A stretch of DNA of 36,066 bases from Candidatus Rothia avicola. GTDB lineage: Bacteria > Actinomycetota > Actinomycetes > Actinomycetales > Micrococcaceae. The notes below the pieces were generated by a model. That model had not been told where the DNA came from, searched no databases, and saw nothing but the letters and a program-made list of their open reading frames with translations. Shown here piece after piece: positions 25,102 to 33,122 of this stretch; the first letter of the stretch is position 1; every line of letters starts with the position of its first letter. The translations under genes were made by a program, and so were the position numbers. The stretch lies in contig DXCN01000035.1 in assembly GCA_019115985.1 (NCBI GenBank), positions 1 to 36,066 of the forward strand, written 5' to 3'.

Positions 25102-25557
25102 TTAGCCGGTAGCCAGCTTGACGTAGGCCAGCAGGGTAACCAAAGATAGCAGACCGAGCAGGGCCATACCCGCAAGAATCACCCAGCGTAGGCGGGGAGC
25201 AAAGGGCTCACGAGGGGCGTCCCAGAGGGAGCGGGTGTAGAAGTAGCTCAGTAGGAACCCCGGAATATTACCGGTGAGGAGCTGCTGGGCTACCGCAAAC
25301 ATGCCAAAAGTGCGCTCGGTGCTTTCATTTTCGGTTTCTGCTGCCCGGAGCAGACCCACCATCATCAGCGACATACAGCTCACGATGAAGGCAAGGGCGA
25401 TAGCCGGTTCGTTGAGCATTTCGCGAAAGTCGACGTTTTCTCCACGCGATACCGCGAACTGGTAGAAGAAGAAAATGAAGGGGCTGATTAACCAGTACCA
25501 GAAGAGGAAGGTGCGGAGGCGCTGGGTGTCGCGCAGGGCGTAGAGCAGGGCGTTCAT
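25102..25557 (-). CDS. Small membrane protein, unknown function, coupled to the RpiR gene
   Basis: A 151-residue protein with four hydrophobic segments: about 17-36 (FLFWYWLISPFIFFFYQFAV), 52-70, 92-108 and 126-148. A charged AAETENESTERTFG loop lies in the middle. I do not recognise the family. Its ATG overlaps the TGA of the RpiR gene (ATGA), so the two are coupled and it may belong to the sugar system. Confidence 0.7.
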   Translation of the reverse strand: MNALLYALRDTQRLRTFLFWYWLISPFIFFFYQFAVSRGENVDFREMLNEPAIALAFIVSCMSLMMVGLLRAAETENESTERTFGMFAVAQQLLTGNIPGFLLSYFYTRSLWDAPREPFAPRLRWVILAGMALLGLLSLVTLLAYVKLATG

Positions 25558-26321
25558 GAATTCTTTTCTTGGGTATCGATGTACTGGATATATTGGCGCA
25601 CCGTGTAGTCCAGCAGGACGGTCAGGGCGACAAAGGAGTAGTAGGGTTCCTTGGCGCTGAGGGTAACGGTGGGCGTGGACTCGTAGTGCAGTGAAAAATC
25701 TGCGGCAGCAGAGATGGTGTTAACGCCCAGTGCTGTAATGGCGATCATGGGAATCTTGCGGGCCGCCAGGGCACGTACGGTGGGTAGGGCGCTTTCGGTT
25801 TCACCCGAGAGCGAGGCAATAATGACGAGGTCATCGGGCTTCATCACCCCGATGCTCCCGCGGAATTCGCTAGAGGCCGGGATAACGTGGGTGAATTTAC
25901 CGCAGGCCAGCATAGACTTCGAGAACTCTTGAATCGCGGTGCGCTGGGCAAAGCCGGTGCCGTAGCAGTAGATGGTACGAGCCGATTCAATTTTTTTCAG
26001 AATCGGTTCGAAATCGACATTCGTCAGCCCCTCGTAGGTTTTGAGAATATCGGCACGGCCGCTTTCTAGAAAATCCCTGTTGGGGGCAGCAGCGTCAGAG
26101 AGAGAATTTTTCACGAAAAACTTCAGTTCAGCAAAACCAGAGAAGCCTAGCTTCTTCGTCAGGCGGATAATGCTGGACGTTGAGGTAAAGGTCTTGTGGG
26201 CCAGAGCGCTAATGGTTGAGTCGGCAACGAACTGCTCGTTGTTGAGCATGAAGGCGAGTATCTCGCGCTCGGTGTCGCTGAGGCGGTTCTGGTGCGCGTT
26301 GACGAGTTCCTGTAAATCCAC
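25554..26321 (-). CDS. RpiR/MurR-family transcriptional regulator
   Basis: The 255-residue protein has an N-terminal helix-turn-helix (about 1-77, DSTISALAHKTFTSTSSIIRLTKKLGFSGFAELK) and a SIS sugar-phosphate-binding domain (about 110-240, TIYCYGTGFAQRTAIQEFSKSML and DLVIIASLSGETESALPTVRALAARKIPMIAIT). RpiR regulators near PTS genes usually sense the phosphosugar made by the transporter; B. subtilis GlvR beside MalP is a close parallel. The start is GTG at 26321 with AGGAG six bases upstream. That AGGAG is part of a long inverted repeat. It is downstream of the EIIBC gene. Confidence 0.93.
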   Translation of the reverse strand: MDLQELVNAHQNRLSDTEREILAFMLNNEQFVADSTISALAHKTFTSTSSIIRLTKKLGFSGFAELKFFVKNSLSDAAAPNRDFLESGRADILKTYEGLTNVDFEPILKKIESARTIYCYGTGFAQRTAIQEFSKSMLACGKFTHVIPASSEFRGSIGVMKPDDLVIIASLSGETESALPTVRALAARKIPMIAITALGVNTISAAADFSLHYESTPTVTLSAKEPYYSFVALTVLLDYTVRQYIQYIDTQEKNS

Positions 26322-26323
26322 AA

Positions 26324-26391
26324 AGGGCTCCTGAAGTTTTGCGGTTCACTGCAATTCTATACAGTATAGGCGCTAAAACATCAGGAGCCCT
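26324..26391 (-). promoter_or_regulatory. Inverted repeat holding the RpiR-gene SD, with a palindromic operator-like site in its loop
   Basis: AGGGCTCCTGAAGTTTT at 26324-26340 and AAAACATCAGGAGCCCT at 26375-26391 are complementary at 16 of 17 positions. The minus-strand AGGAG at 26328-26332 is the ribosome site of the RpiR gene. The 34-base loop carries the perfect palindrome CTATACAGTATAG (26357-26369), which overlaps -10-like hexamers. RNA read through from the PTS gene would contain both arms and fold over the SD; RNA started inside the loop would not. Confidence 0.55.
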
Positions 26392-26416
26392 ATGCTAGGT
26401 CTTTGGTAGTAGGTGA

Positions 26417-28060
26417 CTACTTACCAGCGTTGACCATTTCTTCGAACTTGTCGCGGACCTGGGGCACGTCCATACCGACGATGACCTGCAGGGCCTTGCC
26501 CTTGTTGACCAGGCCGAGTGCGCCAGATGACTTAAAGTCAGCTTCGGTAGCGACCAGTGAGGGGTCATCTACTGAGACGCGCAGGCGGGTGGCGCAGTTG
26601 TTCACATCGGTGATGTTGGCGGGGCCACCGAGCAGAGCCAGGAAGTCGGTTGCGCGCTGGGTGTAGGGGTCTGATGCTACTGCGGTTGCAGTACCAGCAG
26701 CTGCACCTGCGGCAGCAGCACCTTCAGCACCGAGGGTGCCATTCTTCTTAGCTTCCTTGTAGTCGGCCTTGGTGTAGAGCTTGGTTTCGCCACCGTCTAC
26801 TTCGCGACCGGGGGTCTTGAAGTCGAACTTGAGGATCAGGAAGCGGAAGACGACGAAGTAAATTAGGGTGAAGCACAGACCGATACCGATCTGAGTGAGA
26901 ACCATACCTGAGTGGTTGGGCCACATGGGGATCCAGTTCTGGAAGAGGAAGTCAATCAGACCGCCACCCATGTTACCGACAACGCCGAAGCCGTACATGG
27001 TAGCTGCCATGGTTGCGGCCAGGACTGCGTGTACTGCGAACAGCGGGGGTGCCAGGAAGAGGAAGGTGAATTCGAGGGGCTCGGTGATACCGATCAGGAT
27101 TGCGGTGAGGCAGACGGGGATCAGCAGGGCCAGGGTTTCCTTGCGCTTTTCGGGGCGAGCAGTGGTGTAGAAGGCTGCTGCGATACCGAGGGGGGCGAAG
27201 ACCTTGGAGTTACCGTGCAGGGCGAAGCCGCCACCGGGGAAGAGCTCCTTGACGGGGGTGGTTGATGTTGCGAAGGTTTCGAGGTTAGCAACCCAGTACT
27301 TGGTGATGCCGTCCGGAACAACGGCAGGACCGAAGACGAAGGGGGTGTAGATGAAGTGGTGCAGGCCGGTGGGGATCAGGATGCGCTCAAGGAAGGTGTA
27401 GAGCCATACGCCGAAGACGCCGGATGAGATGAAGAAGCCCTGCAGGGAGCCGATGCCGGTCTGGATGGTGGGCCAGATAGCGACGAAGGCGAGCGCGACG
27501 GGCATCATCAGGAAGAATCCCAGGCCGTAGACGAACTGGGTGCCCTGGAAGATACCGAGGAAGTCGGGCAGCTTGGTGTTGAAGTAGCGGTTGTGCAGCC
27601 ATACAACGATAGCGGAGATGATGATGGCGCCAAAGATGCCGGTGTCGAGGGTCTTGATGCCCGCGATCATTTTCAGACCGGTACCTGCTGCGCCTTCGGA
27701 GAGGTCAACGCTGTAGTCAACGCCGAACTTGTCGCCCCAGATGCTGAGGATAGAGGCAACGAAGTAGTTGAAGGTCAGGTAGATCATGCCTGCTTCGAGC
27801 ACGGCACGGGCCTGGGCGGTCTTAGCCAGAGCGATGGGAAGACCCAGAACAAAGAGGAGTTCCATCTGGTTGAAGACGGTCCATGCGCCTGATTCCCAAA
27901 CGGACCAGAAGTTGTACCAGCCGGTACCTTCTGCGGCGATGCTGCCCAGAAGCTGCTCGTTCTTGCAGATAATGGCGATACCCACTGCAAGACCGGCGAA
28001 TGCAAAGATGAGGACGGGGGCCAACATGGCCGAGCCGAACCTCTGAATCTTCTCCATCAT
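26417..28060 (-). CDS. Alpha-glucoside/maltose-type PTS EIIBC
   Basis: The 547-residue permease has an EIIC domain of the glucose superfamily (about 1-430) with GLHHFIYTPFVFGPAVVPDGI and the GITEPLEFTFLFLAPPLF loop that binds the sugar. After an Ala/Gly-rich linker (about 450-475) comes the EIIB domain with the phosphorylated Cys in DVNNCATRLRVSVDD. It resembles the maltose/alpha-glucoside EIICB group (MalP, MalT, GlvC). There is no EIIA part, so it would borrow an EIIA-Glc from elsewhere. GAAAGG lies about ten bases before the first ATG at 28060; the open frame upstream is not part of the protein. Neighbouring phosphatase and glucosidase genes support the substrate class. Exact sugar unproven. 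Confidence 0.9.
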   Translation of the reverse strand: MMEKIQRFGSAMLAPVLIFAFAGLAVGIAIICKNEQLLGSIAAEGTGWYNFWSVWESGAWTVFNQMELLFVLGLPIALAKTAQARAVLEAGMIYLTFNYFVASILSIWGDKFGVDYSVDLSEGAAGTGLKMIAGIKTLDTGIFGAIIISAIVVWLHNRYFNTKLPDFLGIFQGTQFVYGLGFFLMMPVALAFVAIWPTIQTGIGSLQGFFISSGVFGVWLYTFLERILIPTGLHHFIYTPFVFGPAVVPDGITKYWVANLETFATSTTPVKELFPGGGFALHGNSKVFAPLGIAAAFYTTARPEKRKETLALLIPVCLTAILIGITEPLEFTFLFLAPPLFAVHAVLAATMAATMYGFGVVGNMGGGLIDFLFQNWIPMWPNHSGMVLTQIGIGLCFTLIYFVVFRFLILKFDFKTPGREVDGGETKLYTKADYKEAKKNGTLGAEGAAAAGAAAGTATAVASDPYTQRATDFLALLGGPANITDVNNCATRLRVSVDDPSLVATEADFKSSGALGLVNKGKALQVIVGMDVPQVRDKFEEMVNAGK

Positions 28061-28196
28061 CGGATAAGAACCTTTCGTGTATAGGTGGGGCTCGCCGTCC
28101 GCTTGCTGCGTTGGTGTGTGCGGAGCGCCACCCGTGTGATTACTAGGCCTATCTAACCATTCTTTGGGAGCCCGCGAGAGTGATTTGGGGTACTTT

Positions 28197-28246
28197 GGCA
28201 TTAATGCCGTGAACTGGCACGTTTTTCGGGAGCGGGTAAAAGTGCC
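28197..28246. promoter_or_regulatory. Palindromes in the EIIBC-mapP divergent spacer
   Basis: GGCATTAATGCC (28197-28208) is a perfect 12-bp palindrome. GGCACG at 28216-28221 followed by TTTT and AAAAGTGCC at 28238-28246 form a second, imperfect inverted repeat. The 290-base spacer separates divergent sugar-use genes, so a regulator could bind here. No confident -35/-10 pair is seen for either gene, and the spacer contains no gene. Confidence 0.4.
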
Positions 28247-28350
28247 GTGGCTCGGGAGCCGGGTTTGTTGGGGGCAAACAGGCTGGGCCCGCCTAGGATG
28301 GGTAGCCGTAGGTTTCCCTTCTTCACCCGCGAAAGTGACGCTTGTCCTCA

Positions 28351-29181
28351 ATGAAATTATTAACTCTGAACACCCACAGCTGGCTTGAGGTGCACCAGAT
28401 TCCCAAGATTTTTGAGTTGGCTCAGTTTATTGTGCGGGAGCAGGTTGATGTGGTTGCCCTACAGGAGGTCAACCAGTTTGTGAAGTCCCCCGCGGTGGAT
28501 GCCCCGCTGGGCTTTGCCGGGGGTGCTGACCGCCCCGTCCGCCAGGATAACTATGCCCTGTTGCTCAACCAGTTTTTGGAGCAGCTAGGTTCTCCCTACC
28601 ACTGGGCCTGGTCGGTGTCTCATCTAGGCTTTGACCGCTATGACGAGGGTGTCGCTCTTTTGACCCGGCAGCCCTTTGAGCACTGTGAGCTGGTTGATCT
28701 TTCGCCGGCATATACGGATCAGGACGTCGCCCGGCGGGTTGCTGTGGCAGTTCAGCTGGGTGAGGAGTTCGGTGGCGCCTGGGTTGCGAGCGCCCATATG
28801 AGCTGGTGGAAGCTCGGTGAGGTAGCCCTCTTTGCTGATGAGTTCACCCAGCTAGAGGGGCAGATGAAGCAGCTCGCTAACGGTGCTCCCGTGATTCTTG
28901 CCGGCGATTTTAATAATGCGGCTCAGGTGCAGGGTGAAGGTTATGACCTGATGCAGGAGCGGGGCTGGATCGATACCTATACGGTAGCTGAGCAGGTGAC
29001 CGGTGAGTTTACCGTTCACAAGGCCATTCATGGCTGGGATAATCTCACCCAAGCCCTGCGTATCGACCTTGTACTGACCGACCGGCCCACGCGCGTCCGC
29101 ACCCACGAGGTCGTCTTCCCCGACACCGACGAAACCGCAATTTCAGACCACTCCGGTCTGCTAGTAACCCTCGATATCTAG
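28351..29181 (+). CDS. mapP: MapP-like sugar-phosphate phosphatase (endonuclease/exonuclease/phosphatase fold)
   Basis: The 276-residue protein starts MKLLTLNTHSWLEVHQIP and has the fold's metal and catalytic motifs: VVALQEVNQ, SAHMSWWKL, ILAGDFNNAAQ and ISDHSGLLVTLDI. The LTLNTHSW start and the position beside an alpha-glucoside PTS recall Enterococcus faecalis MapP, the maltose 6'-phosphate phosphatase that lets cells use maltose taken up by PTS. The role here would be to release free disaccharide for the two glucosidases that follow. The ATG at 28351 is chosen over an in-frame TTG at 28342; the ribosome site is weak. The family is certain, the MapP assignment moderately so. Confidence 0.7.
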   Translation: MKLLTLNTHSWLEVHQIPKIFELAQFIVREQVDVVALQEVNQFVKSPAVDAPLGFAGGADRPVRQDNYALLLNQFLEQLGSPYHWAWSVSHLGFDRYDEGVALLTRQPFEHCELVDLSPAYTDQDVARRVAVAVQLGEEFGGAWVASAHMSWWKLGEVALFADEFTQLEGQMKQLANGAPVILAGDFNNAAQVQGEGYDLMQERGWIDTYTVAEQVTGEFTVHKAIHGWDNLTQALRIDLVLTDRPTRVRTHEVVFPDTDETAISDHSGLLVTLDI

Positions 29182-29203
29182 CCAAACCGCAAAGGAGCAC
29201 ATC

Positions 29204-30937
29204 ATGGCAGTCGAAACCCAGTGGTGGCAAGGACCCGTTGTCTACCAGATTTACCCGCGGTCCTTTAACGACTCTAACGGCGACGGCATCGGCGACCTTC
29301 CCGGTATCACCGAGAAAATCCCCTACCTGGCCAAGCTCGGGGTGGACGTCATCTGGCTCTCCCCCATCTATAAGTCCCCCAACGACGATAACGGCTACGA
29401 CATCAGCGACTACCGAGCCATCATGGACGAGTTCGGCACCATGGCAGACTTTGATGAGCTCCTTGAAACCGCTCACGCAGCCGGCATCAAGATCATGATG
29501 GACCTGGTCGTCAACCACACCTCCGACGAGCACGACTGGTTCGTGCAGGCAAAGAGCAGCAGGGATAGCCCCTACCGCGACTACTACATCTGGAAGGACC
29601 CGGCGGGCTTTACCGAGGACGGCACCCCGATTCCGCCCAACAACTGGGTCGCAGCTTTCTCCCCCTCCGTCTGGGAATGGGAGCCTGCCACCGAGCAGTT
29701 CTACCTGCACCTCTTTTCGACCAAGCAGCCCGACCTCAACTGGGAAAACCCTGTCGTGCGCAACGAGGTCTACGACCTCATGCGCTTCTGGCTCGATAAG
29801 GGCGTCGATGGCTTCCGCATGGACGTCATCAACCTGATCTCCAAGGACCCGGCCTACCCCGATGACCCCCAGGTAGCAGCCGGGGGCGGCACCGACTCCA
29901 TCACCATGGCAGCCAACGGCCCCCGCGTGCACGAGTACCTGGCAGAGATGAACCGCGAGGTGCTCTCCCACTACCCCGTCATTACCGTGGGCGAGGCCCC
30001 CGGCGTCACCACCGCCGACGGCCTGCTCTACACCGGCTTTGACCGCGGCGAACTCCAGACCCTCTTCCAGTTCGAGCACATGGACGTGGACGCCAACCCC
30101 AACCCGGCTCTGGGCAAGTGGAACGACGAGCGTTTCGATCTGCGCGACCTCAAGCGGATTCTCACCAAGTGGCAGGTTGACCTGGCTGGTAAGGGCTGGA
30201 ACGCCAACTACTGGAACAACCACGATCAGCCCCGCGCTGTCTCCCGTTTCGGTAACGATTCTGCTGAGTACCGGGTGGTCTCAGCCAAAATGCTGGGCAC
30301 CGTGCTACACGGTATGGCAGGTACCCCCTACATCTACCAGGGCGAAGAGCTGGGCATGACCAACGTCTTCTTCACTGACCTGGCCGACTACAACGACCTG
30401 GAAATCCACGACCACTACGCCAAGCTGGTCGGCTCCGGTGCGGTCGACCACGACACCATGCTGCGCTACATCTCAGCCTCCGGCCGCGATAACGCCCGCA
30501 CTCCCATGCAGTGGACGGCCGGTGAGCAGGCAGGCTTCACCAGTGGCACCCCCTGGCTCAAGCTCAACCCCCGCTACACCGAAATTAACGCTGAGGCAGC
30601 CCTTGCCGATGAACGATCGGTTTTCTACCACTACCGCGACCTCATCAATCTGCGCCATGCCCACCCCATCATGGTCAACGGCACCTACGAGCTCATTGAC
30701 TCTGCCGAGGCACCCGCCACCGAGGATGCCGAGGTCTACGCCTACCTGCGCCAGGGAACCGGCCCCACCGAGCACCAAACCCTGCTGGTCGTGGCCAACT
30801 TTACCGACGGCGTCCTCACCCGCACCTTTACCGAACCACACGGTACGCGTACCCTGCTCAGCAGCAACTACACCGACGACGCAGGCGCAACTCTGCGCCC
30901 CTACGAAGCAAAAATTTACCTTTACGAAAGGGACTAA
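29204..30937 (+). CDS. GH13 alpha-glucosidase, oligo-1,6-glucosidase type
   Basis: The 577-residue enzyme has all GH13 regions: MDLVVNHTSDEH, the nucleophile Asp in GFRMDVINLIS, the acid Glu in TVGEAPG, and WNNHDQPRAVSRFG with the third acid. In region II the residue after the nucleophile is Val, typical of enzymes that prefer alpha-1,6 links such as isomaltose. It is cytosolic, with no signal peptide. AAAGGAG lies before the ATG, 22 bases after mapP. A trehalose-6-phosphate hydrolase role is less likely given the phosphatase upstream. The next gene is a paralogue with a different region II. Confidence 0.9.
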   Translation: MAVETQWWQGPVVYQIYPRSFNDSNGDGIGDLPGITEKIPYLAKLGVDVIWLSPIYKSPNDDNGYDISDYRAIMDEFGTMADFDELLETAHAAGIKIMMDLVVNHTSDEHDWFVQAKSSRDSPYRDYYIWKDPAGFTEDGTPIPPNNWVAAFSPSVWEWEPATEQFYLHLFSTKQPDLNWENPVVRNEVYDLMRFWLDKGVDGFRMDVINLISKDPAYPDDPQVAAGGGTDSITMAANGPRVHEYLAEMNREVLSHYPVITVGEAPGVTTADGLLYTGFDRGELQTLFQFEHMDVDANPNPALGKWNDERFDLRDLKRILTKWQVDLAGKGWNANYWNNHDQPRAVSRFGNDSAEYRVVSAKMLGTVLHGMAGTPYIYQGEELGMTNVFFTDLADYNDLEIHDHYAKLVGSGAVDHDTMLRYISASGRDNARTPMQWTAGEQAGFTSGTPWLKLNPRYTEINAEAALADERSVFYHYRDLINLRHAHPIMVNGTYELIDSAEAPATEDAEVYAYLRQGTGPTEHQTLLVVANFTDGVLTRTFTEPHGTRTLLSSNYTDDAGATLRPYEAKIYLYERD

Positions 30938-30940
30938 ACC

Positions 30941-32680
30941 ATGGCAGATAATTCAGGAAAGACCTGGTGGAAGGAAGCGGTCGTCTACCAGATTTGGCCG
31001 CGCAGCTTCAACGACTCCAACGGCGACGGCATTGGCGATATCCCCGGTATCACCGCCCGCCTGCCCTACCTGGCAGACCTTGGCATCAACGTCATCTGGC
31101 TCTCCCCCGTCTTCGCCTCCCCCAACGACGACATGGGCTACGACATCAGCGACTACCGAGCCATCATGCCCGAGTTCGGCACCATGGACGACTTCGATCA
31201 GATGCTCGAAACCGCCCACTCCCTCGGCATCAAAATCCTGATGGACCTGGTCGTCAACCACTCCTCAGACGAGCACGAATGGTTCGAAAAGGCCCGCGCC
31301 TCGCGCGATAACGACTACCGCGACTACTACATCTGGCGGGACTCATCGGGAGTCGATGAGGACGGCAAGCCCCTGCCCCCAAATAACTGGGGCAGCGAGT
31401 TCGGTGGCCCGGCCTGGGAATACGACGAAACCACCGACCAGTGGTACCTGCACATGTTCTCCCGCAAGCAGCCCGACCTCAACTGGGAAAACCCCAAGGT
31501 TCGCCAGGAAATCTTTGACCTGGTTACCTTCTGGCTCGATAAGGGCGTCGACGGCTTCCGCTTGGACGCCATCAACATCATCTCCAAGCCCGAGGGCCTG
31601 CCCGATGACCCCAGTGTCGACCCCGAGAAGCACTCCTCGTCTATTCCGTTCGTGATTGAAAACGGCACCAAGGTGCACGAGTGGATGCACGAGCTCAACA
31701 TGGAAACCTTCGACAAGTACGACTGCATGACCGTGGGCGAGATGAGCGCCACCGGCCCCGATGAAGCCGTCCGGTTCTCCGGTTTCACCACCGATGAGCT
31801 GCACATGATCTTCCACTTTGAGCACATGGGCCTGGACTCTGACCCTGAGGCCGGCATGGGCAAGTGGTCCCGCAAGCCCGTTGAGCTGACCGAGATGAAG
31901 CAGATTCTCAATACCTGGCAGACCGAGCTGGACGGCAAGGCCTGGGGTTCGCTCTACTGGAACAACCACGACCAGCCCCGCCTTATCTCCCGCTTCGGCA
32001 ACGATTCACCCGAATACCGGGAGCTCTCCGGCAAGATGCTGGCAACCGTGCTGCACGGTATGCAGGGCACCCCCTACATCTACCAGGGCGAAGAGTTCGG
32101 CATGACCAACGTGCAGTTCGACTCGATCGAGGACTACAAGGATCTCGACTCCATCAACTTCTACACCGACATGGTCACCGAGCACGACCGCATGAGCGCC
32201 GACGAGGCCATGGACCTGATTTACGCCAAGGGCCGCGACAACGCCCGCACCCCCGTGCAGTGGAGCGCGGACGCCGGCGCCGGCTTTACCACCGGCACCC
32301 CCTGGATTGGGCTCAACGAGAACTACACCGAGATCAACGCGGCTGAAGCGGTCAACCGCGAGGATTCCCTGTGGCGCTACTACCAACAGCTGGTAGCCCT
32401 GCGCCGCGGTGAGCTCAAGGACCTGCTGGTCTACGCTCCCTTCCTGCCCCTGGACCCCGAAGATTCTGAGGTGTACGCCTACGAGCGCCACGGGGACGGC
32501 GAGAAGCTGCTGGTCGTCGCTAACTTTACTGCCGGCGTCCTGGCCCGCTCCTACCAGGTGCTGGAGGGGGCGGACGCTCAGGTGGTGCTGTCCAACTACG
32601 CGGACGCCGCCGAGCAGTCTGATGGGGCTGAGCTGACCCTGCGCCCCTACGAGGCCCGAATCTACCGTATCGCCGCCTAA
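30941..32680 (+). CDS. GH13 alpha-glucosidase, alpha-1,4-preferring type
   Basis: The 579-residue paralogue of the preceding enzyme has MDLVVNHSSDEH, GFRLDAINIIS, TVGEMSATG and WNNHDQPRLISRFG. Here the residue after the nucleophile is Ala instead of Val, which in this subfamily goes with maltose-type alpha-1,4 activity. The start ATG is only three bases after the previous stop and uses an AAAGGG site inside its last codons, so the pair is coupled. The order and high similarity suggest an old tandem duplication with split specificity. Substrate preference is inferred from one position. Confidence 0.9.
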   Translation: MADNSGKTWWKEAVVYQIWPRSFNDSNGDGIGDIPGITARLPYLADLGINVIWLSPVFASPNDDMGYDISDYRAIMPEFGTMDDFDQMLETAHSLGIKILMDLVVNHSSDEHEWFEKARASRDNDYRDYYIWRDSSGVDEDGKPLPPNNWGSEFGGPAWEYDETTDQWYLHMFSRKQPDLNWENPKVRQEIFDLVTFWLDKGVDGFRLDAINIISKPEGLPDDPSVDPEKHSSSIPFVIENGTKVHEWMHELNMETFDKYDCMTVGEMSATGPDEAVRFSGFTTDELHMIFHFEHMGLDSDPEAGMGKWSRKPVELTEMKQILNTWQTELDGKAWGSLYWNNHDQPRLISRFGNDSPEYRELSGKMLATVLHGMQGTPYIYQGEEFGMTNVQFDSIEDYKDLDSINFYTDMVTEHDRMSADEAMDLIYAKGRDNARTPVQWSADAGAGFTTGTPWIGLNENYTEINAAEAVNREDSLWRYYQQLVALRRGELKDLLVYAPFLPLDPEDSEVYAYERHGDGEKLLVVANFTAGVLARSYQVLEGADAQVVLSNYADAAEQSDGAELTLRPYEARIYRIAA

Positions 32681-32701
32681 CCCCGTTGCCCGCCCAAGGG
32701 G

Positions 32702-32758
32702 GCCGCTCGCGAAGCTATGGAATTCTACGCTGAAGTCTTCGGCAGCGAACGCGGCTAA
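32702..32758 (+). pseudogene. Fragment of a VOC/PhnB-like protein gene
   Basis: The frame from 32702 reads AAREAMEFYAEVFGSERG and then TAA. This is the hallmark first helix of VOC (glyoxalase/PhnB-like) proteins, REAMEFYAEVFGGE. Nothing before or after continues the family, so about 18 codons remain. It lies just after the second glucosidase gene. Confidence 0.55.
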
Positions 32759-32778
32759 ACACAACCCCGCCCGCGCAG

Positions 32779-32820
32779 CAGCCCCCGCCCATTCCCCTAA
32801 ACGGGGAAGGACGGGGGCTG
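32779..32820 (+). terminator. Terminator of the mapP-glucosidase operon
   Basis: CAGCCCCCG pairs with CGGGGGCTG and, inside, TTCCCC pairs with GGGGAA around a short loop, followed by TTCAGTTAAA. It is about 100 bases after the second glucosidase stop. Confidence 0.75.
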
Positions 32821-33122
32821 TTCAGTTAAAGAAGCGGATAGGTACGGGTGCATCTATGTACACAACGCTCTCGCTGGTTCGCTAATGTTCATCGTACAAT
32901 TCATACCAGAACCGAGTAGTCAGGAGAGTTTTATACTCTGACGCTGATACCCCGATGTAGTCAGACTTCTTATGCATGAGGCTTCGAGGCCATGAAATCC
33001 TCATACCATCAGATTGGACATAGTATGAATACCTTAAGAGTTCTCAGCCTATCTCCTAGTTATAACCCTCTCACCACAATTATTTTTAGTTTCTACGGCA
33101 CCCACAGCCACTGTTCACCAGC
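32821..33122. other. AT-rich spacer without a recognisable gene
   Basis: About 300 bases of lower GC than the surroundings. Small inverted repeats are visible (AGAGT/ACTCT near 32936-32950, ATGAGG/CCTCAT near 32975-33003). TATAAC at 33061-33066 is -10-like but has no convincing -35. No coding sequence or RNA gene is recognised. Confidence 0.4.

Noticed and set aside
28061-28351. N-terminal extension of the EIIBC frame to 28351
   Set aside because: The added 97 residues are Pro/Arg-rich and unlike EIIC; an SD lies before the ATG pair at 28060.
29045-30223. 392-residue minus-strand frame opposite the first glucosidase
   Set aside because: Shadow of a clear GH13 gene; Val/Gly-rich composition is typical of antisense frames, with no ribosome site.
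32006-32764. 252-residue minus-strand frame opposite the second glucosidase
   Set aside because: Antisense shadow with low-complexity Val/Gly composition and no homology that I recognise.
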